From Limnephilus marmoratus (taxonomy: Eukaryota; Arthropoda; Insecta; Trichoptera; Limnephilidae), in the NCBI GenBank assembly GCA_917880885.1, contig OU862930.1, positions 32,742,040 through 32,806,039 on the forward strand: a stretch of 64,000 nt of DNA, read 5' to 3'. The notes beneath the pieces are model-generated. The model ran no database searches, was not told the DNA's origin, and saw nothing but the letters and a program-made list of their open reading frames with translations. The translations under genes and the position numbers were made by a program. Below are positions 1-10,098 of this stretch, piece by piece (the first letter of the stretch is position 1; each line of letters begins with the position of its first letter).

Positions 1-2
1 AT

Positions 3-206
3 TTCTTTCACAAACAAATTCAATTTACTTTAGAAATATGTATCAACTCAACCTTGAATTTTCTAGACCTAACTATCATTAATAATAAAATTGATTTTGA
101 TATCTACCGTAAACCTACCTATACCGATACTACCATTCATAATTCATCCAACCACCCCATATCCCACAAACATTCAGCTTTACACTTATTAAATATGTTA
201 AAGAAT
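3..206 (+). pseudogene. Penelope-like element RT fragment (3' part of RT)
   Basis: The frame is open from the window edge. It encodes the stretch after the RT palm of Penelope-like elements, including FLDLTI, IYRKPTYTD and an HP-x-x-HK motif. The related element at 47461-48299 has the same IYRKPT.TD and HP..HK blocks, which supports the assignment. The rest of the RT lies to the left of the window. Homology stops near 206 (after LLNMLKN), although the frame stays open to 536, so the junction is chimeric. There is no GIY-YIG part here. A fragment of a dead element is the simplest reading. Confidence 0.8.
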
Positions 207-751
207 AGCAAAATGGGCCCCCAAGTGGAAGCCAAGGTTAAATACTCACAGAAAAGTCCCCTTGGAACCAGCTCAGTTGGAAAGGGAACATGGACTCCCC
301 CAGAGTCGGGAGATCCGCCGCAGCTTAGTCCACGAGCTGCACTCGCAATTTCCCGACCAGGGAAATTAACAGACACGCTCGCGGGCTTCGACCAGAAACC
401 GCCGATACGTTCGCGAACTCCCTCCAGGAAGTCCAACCAAGTGACCGCGAAAATTCCGACCAGGGATTTGTGCAAATTCCACTTTGCACAGATTTTCACT
501 ACAAAGAACTCTCGCAACTTCCTACCTGTACAATAACAAGTGAAAAAAAATAGATAACCAAGTTTTAAGTGCCTAGTGACTGTGTGCGTACGCGGAGACT
601 CCATCATCAGCAACCAAAGGGAAGTGACTGAACATTTTATTTATTTTAACTACCGAAGTGAGACTCTGAACAATTACATAAAGACTTTACCATAGAATTA
701 AGCAAAAAGACTTTCTAATTTTAAGACTAATTAATTAAGTAGTTTTAAGAC
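207..751. other. Unassigned sequence between Penelope fragment and Harbinger element
   Basis: Locally GC-richer than its surroundings, with an open plus frame to 536 that resembles no family I know. No terminal repeats, splice signals or coding motifs are convincing. It may be a retroelement leader or host intergenic DNA. Confidence 0.3.
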
Positions 752-1152
752 TAATAGCCGTTGTGTCCAACATTTTCGGATGATTAATCCGAGTGAAGCT
801 GAGCCTAGCGCCTTGCGCCACTAAGCTAAGGTATGTTAGAAAAATGCTCCATTTTAGCTGTGTCCAACAACTTGATCGTAGCGCTCGGTGTGAGCCCCAT
901 TTGCTTTCGTACACCAAAAAATGACGTCAAGTTAGCAACTTTACATGTTAAATTAATACCGAAACGTTAATTAATTTTATTTATTATTAATACAGATATT
1001 TTATTTTAAATAGTGTAATACATAAACCGACATTTTACATTTTTAAAACAAACGTATTTAATATGTTAAAAATAAGGTGTTAATTGACTTACTTTTTTGT
1101 TTACGTGCGTTTGAAGTTTGACATTAGAATCAGTTGAAGTTTTGTATTCAAA

Positions 1153-1326
1153 ATGGACAAGGCGAAGCGTTCGAAAAATTTTACGCCAAACGAAAAAATG
1201 AGACTTGTAGACCTAGTTACCTCGTCGCAGGTCATTTTGTCGAAAGCGACAGGTGGCCCAAACTACGCTACGCTTGTAAAATCAATAGAAGCTGCTTGGA
1301 ATGACATTGTCCTCGACAAGTGCTAA
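1153..1326 (+). pseudogene. Myb/SANT-like DNA-binding protein of Harbinger, truncated
   Basis: A 57-codon frame begins MDKAKRSKNFTPNEKMRLVD and runs to AAWNDI before a stop. This matches the first helices of the Myb/SANT-like proteins encoded by PIF/Harbinger elements, which help bring transposase to DNA. These proteins are usually a few hundred residues, so only the N-terminus remains. The adjacent minus-strand transposase fragment converges on it, and both genes have lost their 3' parts, as a single central deletion would produce. Confidence 0.6.
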
Positions 1327-1420
1327 TTATATTCCACATATTAGATATTACAAAAATGACACTCGAATAAGTCAAAACTTTACCTTTCGCTTGCGTAAGT
1401 TAAATTATCTTCTACTTGGC

Positions 1421-1678
1421 TCAAAACATATAAAAAAAACACGCTTTTGTCATCCTAAAGCGGTTATAAAAATCGCCGTCATTTAATACTTCCATAAAAT
1501 TTATATCGGCATCTTGCCGCCGCCTATATAATCCAATATTATCGTCAAGCATATCTGCCCATTCAACCATATAATCACTATATTCAATATAGGATTCATA
1601 TTTCAAATTGAAAAACCAAATAAAAAAGCCGACAAAAGAGTGAACTGATGACAGATAATTACGATAATTAATTGACAT
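1421..1678 (-). pseudogene. HARBI1-type transposase, N-terminal fragment
   Basis: About 85 residues are left, ending in FMEVLNDGDFYNRFRMTKAC. This resembles the segment of HARBI1 transposases just before the DDE catalytic domain. The catalytic domain itself is missing. It lies convergent to the Myb/SANT fragment and inside Harbinger terminal repeats, so the assignment rests on both motif and context. The start is unclear; minus-strand coding may extend upstream toward 1839. Confidence 0.55.
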
Positions 1679-2227
1679 TGACAGCTCGATTGTTTTCGCG
1701 AATTTTTGTTCGCTCTGTTGTCAGTTTTTATAAGTAGGTCTTCCTTAGCAACTTTAATCCACCCGGCTACCTTCCTTACATTTGAGTGTGGTTGGACGAT
1801 CATTGTGTTTCGACACATAGCCCAGGCAACGAAGACCAAAAAATACCAAATAGGGGAAATAATTCATGTAGAAGCCAATTTTGGCACAGTTGTAGGGGAA
1901 GGTGTCCTTAACAAAATACTAAAAGTACTGGGGGGTGGGGGTGGAGCTAAGGGGGAGGGGGGGGTTTAAAGGTCCCTTTTTTCAGTTTTTCGTTAATAAC
2001 TCAAAAACTACTGCCTCTAGCGAAAAAAGGTTCAGGTACTAAATTATCTCCATAAAATTCTCTACAAAAAAGGTTCTATAAACTTTTTTGTTAGGATCAA
2101 TGCTTATGCAGATAGGGAGGGGGGAAAATGTAAAATTAAAAAAAAAACTGTTTTAATTTTTAAAAATGAAATGTTTGTCGGTAAAAATCAAATGCTTATT
2201 GTTAAAAAACCAAATAATTAATGCTTA

Positions 2228-2496
2228 GGGGTCGTCTATTAATCACGTGACTCTCGAAAGGGGGGGGTTTCGGAAAAAATCACCAAATATCACCGGGAGG
2301 GGGTGTGTAATGAGATATCACGTGTATTTATTTTTCGTGATAATATTCTGAAAATTTCAAAATACTTTGTACTAAAAAAAATACACGTGATTTTGGGGGG
2401 GGGGGGGGGGTTAGTCTAAAACCTCACCACATATTATCACGGTGGGGGGGGTTAAAAAGTTGCTAAAAAAACATCACGTGATTAATGGACGACCCC
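2228..2496. mobile_element. Harbinger-type MITE (TTA target duplication)
   Basis: A 269-bp element has inverted ends GGGGTCGTCTATTAATCACG and GGGGTCGTCCATTAATCACG (complement on the right). TTA is duplicated at 2225-2227 and 2497-2499. It has no coding capacity and carries G/C homopolymer runs. TWA duplications fit PIF/Harbinger. Confidence 0.75.
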
Positions 2497-2516
2497 TTAG
2501 GGATGTACCTTGAACA

Positions 2517-3500
2517 TTAAATTTCGTCGAAATCTAAACATTCATCGTCATCAATGCTGTCTTCGACGGGGGCTTCGTTCATACATGAGCCGAGGCAGCC
2601 GCAGGCACCGGAGCAGGCAATCCCTGCTTTGCGGCAACCGCAGCGCATCCCACACCCAGTCGTGCATCGGCAAAAGATCGTGTTCAAAATGGAGATGGGT
2701 GCCACAGGGTCGTTCGTGTTAACTGGGTTAAGGATCCCATCTTCTCCCTTGACCCAACCCCATTGGATGGGTAGTAGAGGGTTGCCTAGCCACTGTTGTA
2801 TCTGTAAAAAAGTAATGAGACCAAGGTAAGCATTCATCACAAATTAATATTTGTAATAAGAAAGCAATATTTAAAACTATATGCAACTGGATTTAATTAC
2901 CTGTAGATATATTCTGAGCGAGTGTTGCTTTGAAGCTCCTCTGGTGGGAGGAAGAGTGGCCATATCTGATTTGAGCTTCATTGACGCTTTCAAAAATGCC
3001 GAGTACCGATGTTTGTTTAGGTTGTCTTAATGAGCAGGCGCTTTGTATACAGCCAAAAAAAGTTTCTCGCCAGCCTGTTCAATATTCTCAGGTGATGCTG
3101 AGGGATCAGAGAATATTGGTGAAATGTCTTGGGTGAGGCCAGGATTTTCTGTGAAGAGCTTTACATTTACATTCCCACTTTACACTTTCCATATATCGCC
3201 GAGGTGGTGCAGCATCCGGAGAAGCTATGGAGAAGGAGAATTGTTTTGGCGATTGGAAGCTGTTGAAGTTGTCGCACCGAAAACAATTTGGTCTCCACAT
3301 TCCCACGGCCCGGCTTCATGAAATATATATTGATTGATGGTGGTGCCAATCCAATGAGGAGAACTAACAAGTCCACATCCTCCGCAACTATTGCTACATT
3401 TGAATGAAGAGCAGCTTCATTCAACCCTCACCTCACAATAGTGCTATCAGCATCCCCTGTAGCAACAGTTGTTTTAATCCCGGCTGCTGTCATTTTCTCG
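2517..3500 (-). pseudogene. PIN/FEN-like plus Cys-rich (CXC) protein gene, left-arm copy
   Basis: Read 5' to 3' on the minus strand, the fragment shows GDADSTIV, then VAIVAEDVDLLVLLIG, then LLLHSFSGCCTTSA, then SASPENIEQAGEKLFLAVYK with a stop and frameshifts. It continues to ATLPPTRGASKQHSLRIYLQ. A 99-bp intron follows (2802-2900, GTAATT...TTACAG), and the last exon begins IQQWLGN and ends in a Cys-rich tail (CRCTTGCGMRCGCRKAG). The spaced Asp motifs and SGC.TTS resemble XPG/FEN-type PIN nucleases, an inference. The Cys-rich tail resembles tesmin/TSO1 CXC repeats. I recognise this as a family of uncharacterised arthropod proteins. It is broken by in-frame stops and lacks its N-terminus. Confidence 0.6.
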
Positions 3501-3519
3501 CTGAGCAAGTGAATCAACC

Positions 3520-4366
3520 TTGTTTTGTTTCTTTCGAGCGGAGCAGAAGCAAAGGAGGCTCACAAAAACTTCCGTTGACATCAACTTTCACGAAAAAACG
3601 ACCATCACCATTCAACAAGGACAGTTTCTTGCTAACAGCTTCCAATCGCTAAAACGATTCTCCTTCTCCATAGCTTCTCCGGATGCGACACCACTTCGGC
3701 GATATATGTAAATAGTAAAGTGGGAATCGCTAAGCTCTTCACAGAAAATCCTGGCTTCACCCAAGATATTTCACCAATATTCTCTGGCCCTCAGCATCAC
3801 CTGAGAATATTGAACAGGCTGGCGAGAAACTTTTTTTGGCTGTATACAAAGCGCCTGCTCATTAAGACAACCTAAACAAACATCGGTACTCGGCATTTTT
3901 GAAAGCGTCAATGAAGCCCAAATCAGATATGGCCACTCTTCCTCCCACCAGAGGAGCTTCAAAGCAACACTCGCTCAGAATATATCTACAGGTAATTAAA
4001 TCCAGTTGCATATAGTTTTAAATATTGCTTTCTTATTACAAATATTAATTTGTGATGAATGCTTACCTTGGTCTCATTACTTTTTTACAGATACAACAGT
4101 GGCTAGGCAACCCTCTACTACCCATCCAATGGGGTTGGGTCAAGGGAGAAGATGGGATCCTTAACCCAGTTAACACGAACGACCCTGTGGCACCCATCTC
4201 CACGATCTTTTGCCGATGCACGACTGGGTGTGGGATGCGCTGCGTTTGCCGCAAAGCAGGGATTGCCTGCTCCGGTGCCTGCGGCTGCCTCGGCTCATGT
4301 ATGAACGAAGCCCCCGTCGAAGACAGCATTGATGACAATGAATGTTTAGATTTCGACGAAATTTAA
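3520..4366 (+). pseudogene. PIN/FEN-like plus Cys-rich (CXC) protein gene, right-arm copy
   Basis: The first part (3575-3633, SVDINFHEKTT...QGQFLAN) is an upstream segment of the same protein that the left copy lacks. It jumps directly to the later segment starting at 3634, so the PIN-like centre is missing here. The segment up to RIYLQ ends at 3991. An intron runs 3992-4090 (GT...AG), and the last exon 4091-4366 encodes IQQWLGN to FDEI and a stop, with the same Cys-rich tail. Keeping the intron shows DNA-level duplication, not retrocopying. Frameshifts make it non-functional. Confidence 0.6.
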
Positions 4367-4587
4367 TCACGTAACCCCCGTGGTGATATGTGGTGAGGTT
4401 TAAGACTAACCCCCCCCCAAAATCACGTGTATTTTTTTTAGTACAAAGTATTTAGAAATTTTCAGAATATTATCACGAAAAATAAATACACGTGATATCT
4501 CATTACACCCCCCCCCGGTGATATTTGCTGATTTTTTCCGAACCCCCCCCCCCCCTTTCGAGAGTCACGTGATTAATGGACGACCCC
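4367..4587. mobile_element. Truncated partner copy of the MITE in the right arm
   Basis: This is the reverse complement of the MITE at 2228-2496. The outer end (GACGACCCC at 4579-4587, followed by TAA) is intact. The inner terminus is lost, and the element joins the stop codon of the neighbouring gene fragment almost directly. Confidence 0.75.
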
Positions 4588-5061
4588 TAAGCATTAATTA
4601 TTTGATTTTTTAACAATAAGCATTTGATTTTTACCGACAAACATTTCATTTTTAAAAATTTATACAGTTTTTTTTTTAATATTACATTTTCCCCCCTCCC
4701 TATCTGCTTAAGCATTGATCCTAACAAAAAAGTTTAAAGAACCTTTTTTGTAGAGAATTTTATGGAGATAATTTAGTACCTGAACACTTTTTCGCTAGAG
4801 GCAGTAGTTTTTGAGTTATTAACGAAAAACTGAAAAAAGGGACCTTTAAACCCCCCCCTCCCCCTTAGCTCCACCCCCACCCCCCAGTACTTTTAGTATT
4901 TTGTTAAGGACACCTTCCCCTACAACTGTGCCAAAATTGGCTTCTACATGAATTATTTCCCCTATTTTTCCTTCGTTGCCTGGGCTAACAGCGTATTTGG
5001 GCATTTGAGCAGGGCTGAGCGGAGATCTCGGCTGAGCATAGGTTGGACACAACGGCTGTAA

Positions 5062-5373
5062 CACTAGGTCAATAATTAACACCTGCCTTTTGTGTCCTAA
5101 TGCAATAAATGTGTCGTTTCGTAAATCAGTAGTTTTTTTTAATTTGTTTCTCCTTAATTTTAAGTTTATAGTTAAGTATCAACGTCTCCTAAACTACACT
5201 GCCTAAATTGGTTAACCGTTGATGTATTATAGACCGCATAATATGAAAACAGAAGAAATAATAATACACATACTTGTATAATTATAAATGTAAAACACAA
5301 AATGATGAACAAATTTTATTAGTTTCGAATGCAGCTATAACTTTGTAGTTATCCAATATAGATAAATGAAATA
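5062..5373. other. AT-rich intergenic stretch
   Basis: No coding frame, terminal repeat or splice structure that I can support. Confidence 0.5.
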
Positions 5374-5506
5374 ATGTTACTTTGTTTGAACCGCTTATAT
5401 ATTTGTTTAAAGCCTTTTCTTTCTTCAGGGCAAACCAATTCGGGACGGTCGTTCCGAAACCGGTCGGCTTTAATCAAATATACAAGTGGTTCAAACAAAG
5501 TAACAT
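5374..5506. repeat. Inverted repeat with Penelope-type terminal motif
   Basis: Arms 5374-5405 and 5475-5506 are complementary over 32 bp with two mismatches (ATGTTACTTTGTTTGAACC core). The loop carries CCGAAACCGGTCG. The same GAAACCGGTCG block lies at the end of the Penelope-like element near 48582, so this may be a Penelope terminal fragment. Confidence 0.55.
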
Positions 5507-5914
5507 TGCTTCGTTAAATTTTATTAGCTTTATAAATTAAATAGATATAAACTGTACGAAATAAAAATATGTCAGAATTTAAAGAATGTTACATAAAAAA
5601 TAAATTACCTATTCAAGACACAAACCAAAGGAAAAAGAAAAATGCAGCATGAAAATTGATCAAGAATCCAACTGAAGGTTTATTCGATAAAATAAGAATT
5701 ACAAAAAAATACACCACAGGTGTCATTAATTCAGGTCATATTTTTAAAAGTTTAAATTAACAATATGGTAACAATAATTTTAACTCTACCCAGTAGGAAT
5801 AAAAAATAGTACATTAACCCGAATTATTATGAATCGGATTATTCTCACAATTCACATAAAAACTAATTAAAATTAAACAACTAAATTCTGTGTATTTTTA
5901 AACGTTCCACTACT
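5507..5914. other. AT-rich intergenic stretch
   Basis: I see no gene, repeat array or element boundary here. Confidence 0.5.
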
Positions 5915-5972
5915 CAGGGCCGGTTTTAGCACTACCAGCGTCCTGGGCGAGATTTCCACGGCGCCCTATAAG
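5915..5972. mobile_element. hAT-like terminus (CAGGGCCGG type)
   Basis: Begins CAGGGCCGGTTTTAGC and continues with GC-rich sequence (CTGGGCGAGATTT), the usual look of a hAT left end. It is cut off at 5972, where a second hAT-like end starts. No partner end or target duplication was found. Confidence 0.4.
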
Positions 5973-6680
5973 CAGTGGCGTAGTGTGGGTTTCGGCCGCC
6001 CAGGGCGGAGGAAAATTTTGCCGCCACCCCCCCCCCCCCCCCCTAACTTCTACAGGTGCTTCTTCCGCATATTTTCAAGCACTGACCGGGGAGGGGGGGG
6101 GGGGGGGAAGGAGTAAGTATTCATCTATTTTTTATGCTGACTTTTATAACCCTATGTGCCGAGTACTCTTCCAATAAAATCATGCTTATAAATTCTACTG
6201 CAAATTTATATACATATAACTACTCTCAGAAATCGAGAATTGTATGCCTGTAATAGAATTTCGCATCTTCATCACGTATGTAATGCAACTCAAATGCAAA
6301 GCTTCACTCAGTAATCACACGATGAATCGGCAGTTTATTGTTACACTGATAAAAAAACGGGTTTGAATTAAACTAAATGTGCAGTGTATCAAAACTACAC
6401 TCAGAACATACAAATGGTTTTTCTAAGATTCTACCGGCACTTACATTCTGAACACAAAACTGGTTTTAATTAAATCTGTATGTGGTGAATTCAAACTACA
6501 CTCAGACCATGAAAATGGCTTTTCTTTAATTCTGCCGGCACTTACATTCTGAACACAAAACTGGTTTTAATTAAATCTGTATGCGGTGAGTTAAAACTAA
6601 ATTCAGAACATCGGGGCGGAGGAAAATTTCGCCGCCCCCTTATTAGGGTACTTCAAGCGGCGGGGCGGGGGGGATTGTTT
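5973..6680 (-). mobile_element. hAT-type element copy with decayed zinc-finger repeat
   Basis: Starts CAGTGGCGTAGTGTGGG and matches 33445-33770 for about 350 bp, so it is the same family as the large hAT element there. From about 6350 it holds decayed C2H2 finger units whose coding sense is the minus strand (plus-strand signature ACTCAGAACATGAAAATGG variants). A GCCGCCCC-type block near 6610-6680 may mark an eroded end. No target duplication is visible. Confidence 0.6.
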
Positions 6681-6759
6681 ATGGAAATCCTGTTTTTTTT
6701 TATTATGACCTATTTATATACGAGCTGGATTTTTTTTAATAATCACATTTAACGAGTAT

Positions 6760-6912
6760 TCTTTCAACGATTCTCTCAAATTATAAAATTTAATTAAATG
6801 AAGACAATATTAGCGAAACTCAATCGAAAATCTGAGACAGAAAAAATAAAAAACATACTGGCTCCGCTGGGACACGAACCCAGGACCCTTTGCTTAAGGC
6901 GATCCTCTAGTT
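6760..6912 (-). mobile_element. tRNA-derived SINE fragment
   Basis: On the minus strand a tRNA-like 3' half (TCCTGGGTTCGTGTCCCAG, then CGGAGCC) is followed by a tail that recurs on the plus strand at 17095-17185. The CGGAGCC acceptor would pair with the GGCTCCG head seen in the half-tRNA at 16836-16885. That points to one SINE family. Confidence 0.5.
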
Positions 6913-7554
6913 CAGGAAAAAATCGAAATCGGAATAATTCACGCCCTTTATGGGAGGAGTTTAAAAATACTAGAGAAAAAGCTTTTGGAAAGGTTGGAAA
7001 AGGTATTTGAGAGTTTTTTACAGGTTGATTTGGCCTGTAAAAAATATTAATTCCTGTTTTACGCATTGTTTATTGTAATAAAACGGAAATTTAAAATTGA
7101 TTTCACGAAATCAAGCGACGCGGAGCAACGCGTCCATCTCCCGCTCAGTTCGGGGCATGACTGAGGTTAGGCGACTGTGTCGTGGACAGTAGTTCTTCGG
7201 TGGACGCCATAGGGTTCACTTTGAAAAACCGAATTCGTCGACTGGCGGCCGTATTGTAAAATAACAACGTGAAAATGCATATTTTATTTTATTTTGGGAA
7301 GATCGTGTGTAAATATCAACTTTTTTCGCGATTATTATAAAATAAACTGAATTTGCCACATTATACAATAAAACCATATCCGAAAAGGGGTATATAATTA
7401 GGAGAGTTTGGACTTGAAAGTGTGGTTTTTAGACCTTATACTTTATTTTTTATAGGCTTATTAAAAGACTTATAAAAAAACAGGCGCAAAAAATAAACAT
7501 CCAAGGATATTATTCTATTTAGTATTCTATTTCAAGGATATTAACCTATTCACT
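6913..7554. other. Probable leader of the Jockey-type element
   Basis: Non-coding. It includes a GC-richer block (7110-7260). Because it directly precedes the first ORF of the non-LTR element, it may be its 5' untranslated region. The exact element start could not be placed. Confidence 0.3.
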
Positions 7555-8189
7555 ATGGATTTCCAAGTAAAGTCTTTAGAATATATGACAAAAGCAAAGA
7601 TAATGATAACGGAACTATTAACTATTTTCAATGATCCATTGAATAATTTCACAAAAACTCAAATAGCGAAAGTAACGCCGAAAACGACAGACATATTGGG
7701 AACTATTGGAGAAATGGCTGTTACTATGGGAATTGTAGTTGGTGAATTGACTGCATCCAAAAATCAAGCAATTATTCAGCCACAGGCGGAGGAAAAAATA
7801 AAGAAACATGAACCAATTGTGATCATTTAACCGAAAAATCAGGATCAGAAGAACAAGAAAACGCAGGATGAATTAAAGAGTCACATAGATCCAGTTAATG
7901 TCGGCGTGGCCGGAATCCGGAATTTTAAAAGAGGATCAGTCATAGTTGAACTGAAGAACACAGAGTCAACGGTAAAAATCCAAAAAGAAATCATCAATAA
8001 GCTTGGGGATAGGTATGATGACATTGACATTCCTAAACCCAAAAATCCAACGGTAAAAGTGAAAGGAATTACAGATAAATATACCGCCGAAGAAATTGAA
8101 AACAATATAAGGATGCAGAATGATTACAAAGATAAAGAAAACTCTAAAATATCAGTCAAATTTATAAAAGAAAACAAAAAAGTAGTGGA
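7555..8189 (+). pseudogene. Non-LTR ORF1 (nucleic-acid-binding), N-terminal part
   Basis: The frame starts MDFQVKSLEYMTKAK and shares the DPLNNFTKTQIAK..PK block with the ORF at 26409. One in-frame stop lies at 7828-7830. The frame then resumes through GIRNFKRGSVIVELKNTEST, typical of the region before the zinc knuckles. It is cut at 8189 by the LTR element. Joining across the insertion needs a 1-nt shift, probably in the A-run near 8175-8181. The product would coat element RNA. Confidence 0.75.
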
Positions 8190-8466
8190 TGTGGTGAACG
8201 TATGTCTTGCGGTATAAAAGAGACATGCATGTATGAGTGAGACAGCATGAGTAACGTATAAAAGGGTGTGATTGCTGTCTACCGTCCTCTTTGCATTCAG
8301 GCTTCCTACGAAGCACACCTGTACACAATCTCGGAATAAACATCAAAAGTCTACCTACGACTTATTATTGTCAATCACCCTGTACTGAGATCACCATCCC
8401 AAGAAGATCTGGATCCATACAACGGAGTCCAGATGGTAATGTTGATAACCGGCCACGGTCATCTCA
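8190..8466 (+). repeat. 5' LTR of gypsy element 1
   Basis: TG...CA termini, 277 bp. It contains a TATA-like GTATAAAAG near 8211 and a polyadenylation signal (GGAATAAACATC) near 8333. The primer-binding site should start just after it in TTTGGCGCAGCC; I cannot assign the tRNA. Confidence 0.9.
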
Positions 8467-8901
8467 TTTGGCGCAGCCTATAAAGGAACAGATTTACGCA
8501 GCAGCCAAAATCATTTGGCAACATCCGAGATTGAGGCTACAGTGGACAATAGGTGATCGGGCAGAATCAGGCCAGATCACGACTCCACAGCATTGCGGAG
8601 CAAGGAAGAGCAAGAGCAGCAGAATCGAAAGGAACATCAAGGCGCTGGATAAGGGTATTCAGTGCCGAGAACCTGGAGGAGTATTCTCGTAAGGCGGGAA
8701 TACGGAAGTCCGGATCTTCAAGAGAAGAGCTGGACAGGTGCAGACCTCACGGAAGGCGCATTAGAAGGACGACCAGGGTTCAGGAGCCAGGAGACGGTCC
8801 GCGGAAGGGCGAGATCGGAGCAGCAGCATCAAGTCAACAGAGTCGTGAGTTGAGTGCTGTTTGTAAAATTTTCTGCTTTTATTGATTGTATCTGTGTGAA
8901 G
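8467..8901 (+). other. Leader of gypsy element 1
   Basis: Untranslated region between the 5' LTR and gag, GC-richer than the element body. Open frames here look incidental. Confidence 0.5.
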
Positions 8902-10098
8902 ATGGAAGGGGGAGAACTGCCCAGGTTTTGTCATTTGAGGGACAAACTGGAGACGTTCGTGTTGCAATACGAACAGTTCATCCTTGTCAATGATGACAAA
9001 CTAAATTCGTTAGAGAAAAAAAGAGCGGTTTTAATATCTCATTTACACACAGAGACAATAGATTTATTGATTGATTTGTGTTTTCCTAAAAAAATTACAG
9101 ATATTACGGTCGAAAATTTATTGTTATTACTAGAGAATCATGTAGGTATCAAACGAAATGTGTTCAAAGAGCGCGAATTTTTTTTTGCTACGAAACAAAA
9201 AAGTACAGAATCGGTTAATGATTATATAGCACGGTTAAGGAATCTCGTTAGATTTTGCAAATTCGAGGACAGACTTGAATATAATTTAAAAGATGTTTTT
9301 GTCATCGGTCTTCGAGTGGGACGTATTAAGGAGAAATTATATGTAGAGGCTGAAAACTTTTCATTAAAAAAGGTTATAGAATGTGCTATTGCTATGGATT
9401 CGTTCGAGGTAATGAATAAGCAAATTAAAACGGAAAGTGTTGATATAGTAAATAAATTTAAAAATAGATCGAACAATTTGTCACAAAAACAAAATTCGGC
9501 GGGTAAACATTTTTCTAGAACCACGGACAAGAATGTTACATCGTTCAGAGCGAGGTCAGCGGACCGAACAAAATGTAAACATTGTGGGAGTTATCACGAT
9601 TCAGTAAATTGTAAATTGAAAGACGTGTTTTGTTATAAACGCAGAGGAAAAGGGCATATTAGGAAGATATGTCGCGGTTTAAATAATAATAACATTTCTT
9701 CAGTGTTCGTCAATACGCAGGAACATAAAAAAATGTTTCGGATAAACTCAGTATATTGTGAACCAATATTGTGCAAAGTTTTAGTGAATAATGTGGAACT
9801 AAACGGGTTATTAGACACAGGAGCTGAAGTCTCGATTTTAACAGACAAAGATTATGTTAAACATTTCATACATTTGGATTCAAAATCAAAGGATTTAACC
9901 TTAACGGGTTACGCTAACTGTAAGTTGAGTTTATTGGGTTGTATCTTATTAACAGTTGATTTTAACGGTTATAGGGAAATGTTAGAATGTTGCGTAGTAA
10001 AAAGTGGAACAACTACTGTTCGAGGGCGTGATTTCATTAAAAAGTTTAATATTGGATTTACGGGGGGTACAATCTACTTTATCCCAGGAGGGAAGTGA
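8902..10098 (+). CDS. gag: Gag plus protease of gypsy element 1
   Basis: The start at 8902 (MEGGELPRF) is preferred because upstream codons of the frame lack homology. The product is about 398 residues. The capsid-like region is followed by two zinc knuckles: the first is CKHCGSYHDSVNC-like, and in the second the expected CX2C is CYKR, so one zinc-binding Cys is Arg. A retropepsin follows, with the active-site motif LLDTGAEVSIL near 9806-9840. Pol overlaps the end from 10004 in the +1 frame, implying programmed frameshifting or a mutation. Confidence 0.8.
   Translation: MEGGELPRFCHLRDKLETFVLQYEQFILVNDDKLNSLEKKRAVLISHLHTETIDLLIDLCFPKKITDITVENLLLLLENHVGIKRNVFKEREFFFATKQKSTESVNDYIARLRNLVRFCKFEDRLEYNLKDVFVIGLRVGRIKEKLYVEAENFSLKKVIECAIAMDSFEVMNKQIKTESVDIVNKFKNRSNNLSQKQNSAGKHFSRTTDKNVTSFRARSADRTKCKHCGSYHDSVNCKLKDVFCYKRRGKGHIRKICRGLNNNNISSVFVNTQEHKKMFRINSVYCEPILCKVLVNNVELNGLLDTGAEVSILTDKDYVKHFIHLDSKSKDLTLTGYANCKLSLLGCILLTVDFNGYREMLECCVVKSGTTTVRGRDFIKKFNIGFTGGTIYFIPGGK

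Larger units (their letters stand above)
1819..4986. repeat. Large imperfect palindrome (1.4-kb arms)
   Basis: The left arm (1819-3264) and right arm (3634-4986) are reverse complements along most of their length. The arms share the AGCCCAGGCAACGAAG outer edge, a G/C-run segment, a MITE, a gene 3' end and the same intron. The 369-bp centre (3265-3633) is not palindromic. Small differences between arms (the MITE loses its inner end on the right, and a few codons are missing near 4197) show that they have diverged. Confidence 0.9.
755..5058. mobile_element. PIF/Harbinger DNA transposon carrying a large palindrome
   Basis: The ends are 17-bp inverted repeats, TAGCCGTTGTGTCCAAC at 755-771 and its complement at 5042-5058, with one terminal mismatch. 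They are flanked by TAA at 752-754 and 5059-5061. A 3-bp TWA duplication is the PIF/Harbinger signature. Inside on the left are remnants of the two genes this superfamily normally carries, a Myb/SANT-like protein and a HARBI1-type transposase. The rest is an inverted duplication of unrelated material (1819-4986). The transposase is truncated, so the element is non-autonomous. A second partial copy of the end motif (AGCTGTGTCCAAC) lies at 856-868. Confidence 0.75.

Noticed and set aside
54..536. 160-residue plus-strand ORF as one gene
   Set aside because: Only the first ~50 residues match Penelope RT. The rest has no family resemblance and probably stays open by chance.
2228..2510. CRISPR-like or regulatory array
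   Set aside because: The repeats are inverted ends of a MITE with G/C runs, not spaced direct repeats.
6857..6910. Functional tRNA gene on the minus strand
   Set aside because: Only the 3' half has tRNA form; D-arm and a proper anticodon stem are absent.
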